Below are positions 63,542 through 64,000 of a stretch of 64,000 nucleotides of DNA, piece by piece; position 1 is the stretch's first letter, and every line of letters starts with the position of its first letter. Location: the NCBI RefSeq assembly GCF_900130025.1, contig NZ_FQXR01000009.1, forward strand, positions 33,835-97,834, read 5' to 3'. The stretch comes from Sporanaerobacter acetigenes DSM 13106 (GTDB lineage: Bacteria; Bacillota; Clostridia; Tissierellales; Sporanaerobacteraceae). The notes beneath the pieces were generated by a model, which did not search any database, had not been told where the DNA came from, and worked only from the letters and a program-made list of their open reading frames with translations. The position numbers and the translations under genes were made by a program.

Positions 63542-63557
63542 TTCTTAAAAAAAGTTG

Positions 63558-63586
63558 TTGACATTGGAATTAAAATCTGGTATAGT
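63558..63586 (+). promoter_or_regulatory. rRNA promoter P2
   Basis: TTGACA at 63558-63563, a 17-base spacer and TATAGT at 63581-63586. A GTTGAC/GTCAAC hairpin and an antitermination-like GAACTTTAAAAACTGAACAG stretch follow in the leader, as is usual before 16S genes of Firmicutes. Confidence 0.85.
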
Positions 63587-63685
63587 TTTAAGAGTTGACA
63601 CCAAAGTCAACAGTGAACTTTAAAAACTGAACAGTATGAAACAATCCTTGAGTTTAATTAAATTTTATTAAGACAGGTAAAACTT

Positions 63686-64000
<315 letters not shown>

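Overview
The window is AT-rich DNA of a spore-forming, anaerobic, low-GC Gram-positive bacterium. Five things point that way: a sporulation and cell-division gene order very close to the Bacillus subtilis purR-to-lysS region; strong Shine-Dalgarno sites with frequent TTG and GTG starts; a T-box leader; a superoxide reductase and an NAD(P)-type 3-hydroxyacyl-CoA dehydrogenase; and a Na+-pumping methylmalonyl-CoA decarboxylase. The partial 16S gene and gene content suggest Clostridia in the wide sense, perhaps Tissierellales. That placement is inference, and the species cannot be named from sequence alone.

Layout. 1-5203: end of an anaerobic cobalamin (corrin ring) operon, cbiD(partial)-E-T-F-G-H-J plus a small Cys-rich protein. 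5190-6527: a Mn2+ riboswitch (yybP-ykoY class) with its terminator, and a TMEM165/Gdt1-type Mn exporter carrying an unusual C-terminal domain. 6600-18360: assorted stress and housekeeping genes (peroxiredoxin, Nudix, MATE/MarR pair, CAP protein, T-box/tyrS, class II superoxide reductase, RlmL-like methyltransferase, chemoreceptor, PAS-PP2C phosphatase, orphan ATP-grasp). 18387-24241: pgi, a Rex-like operator in front of crt-hbd, an LCP protein and murC. 24500-48040: the conserved block purR-spoVG-glmU-prs-pth-mfd-prsA-spoVT-spoVB-yabN(mazG)-hup-rqcP-yabP-yabQ-divIC-yabR-spoIIE-yabS-prkD-tilS-hpt-ftsH. 48285-55316: an inserted methylmalonyl-CoA module (mcmA1-mcmA2-meaB-mce-mmdA-mmdD-mmdC-mmdB). 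55372-63464: S58 peptidase, ECF S-component, coaX, dusB, an unknown gene, greA, lysS, two uracil-DNA glycosylase family genes. 63461 to end: tandem rRNA promoters and the start of a 16S rRNA gene, as in B. subtilis, where rRNA follows lysS.

How the genes work together. The methylmalonyl-CoA module would convert succinyl-CoA to propionyl-CoA and drive a Na+ gradient. Its mutase needs the adenosylcobalamin whose ring is built by the cbi genes at the left edge. The sporulation genes carry signals matching their known control: a SigH-type promoter at spoVG, and a promoter with an abnormal 21-base spacer (the Spo0A-activated type) at spoIIE.

I found no phage, insertion sequence, CRISPR array, toxin-antitoxin or defence island, and no clearly undescribed multi-gene system. 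The best leads are the Cys-motif domain fused to the Mn exporter, a one-base frameshift in mmdB, a probable one-base disruption at the start of the unknown gene at 59116, an altered cofactor pocket in Hbd, a perfect 48-base palindrome before spoIIE, and a glycosylase paralogue that has lost its Fe-S cysteines. Most coding starts were re-chosen from ribosome-binding-site spacing.
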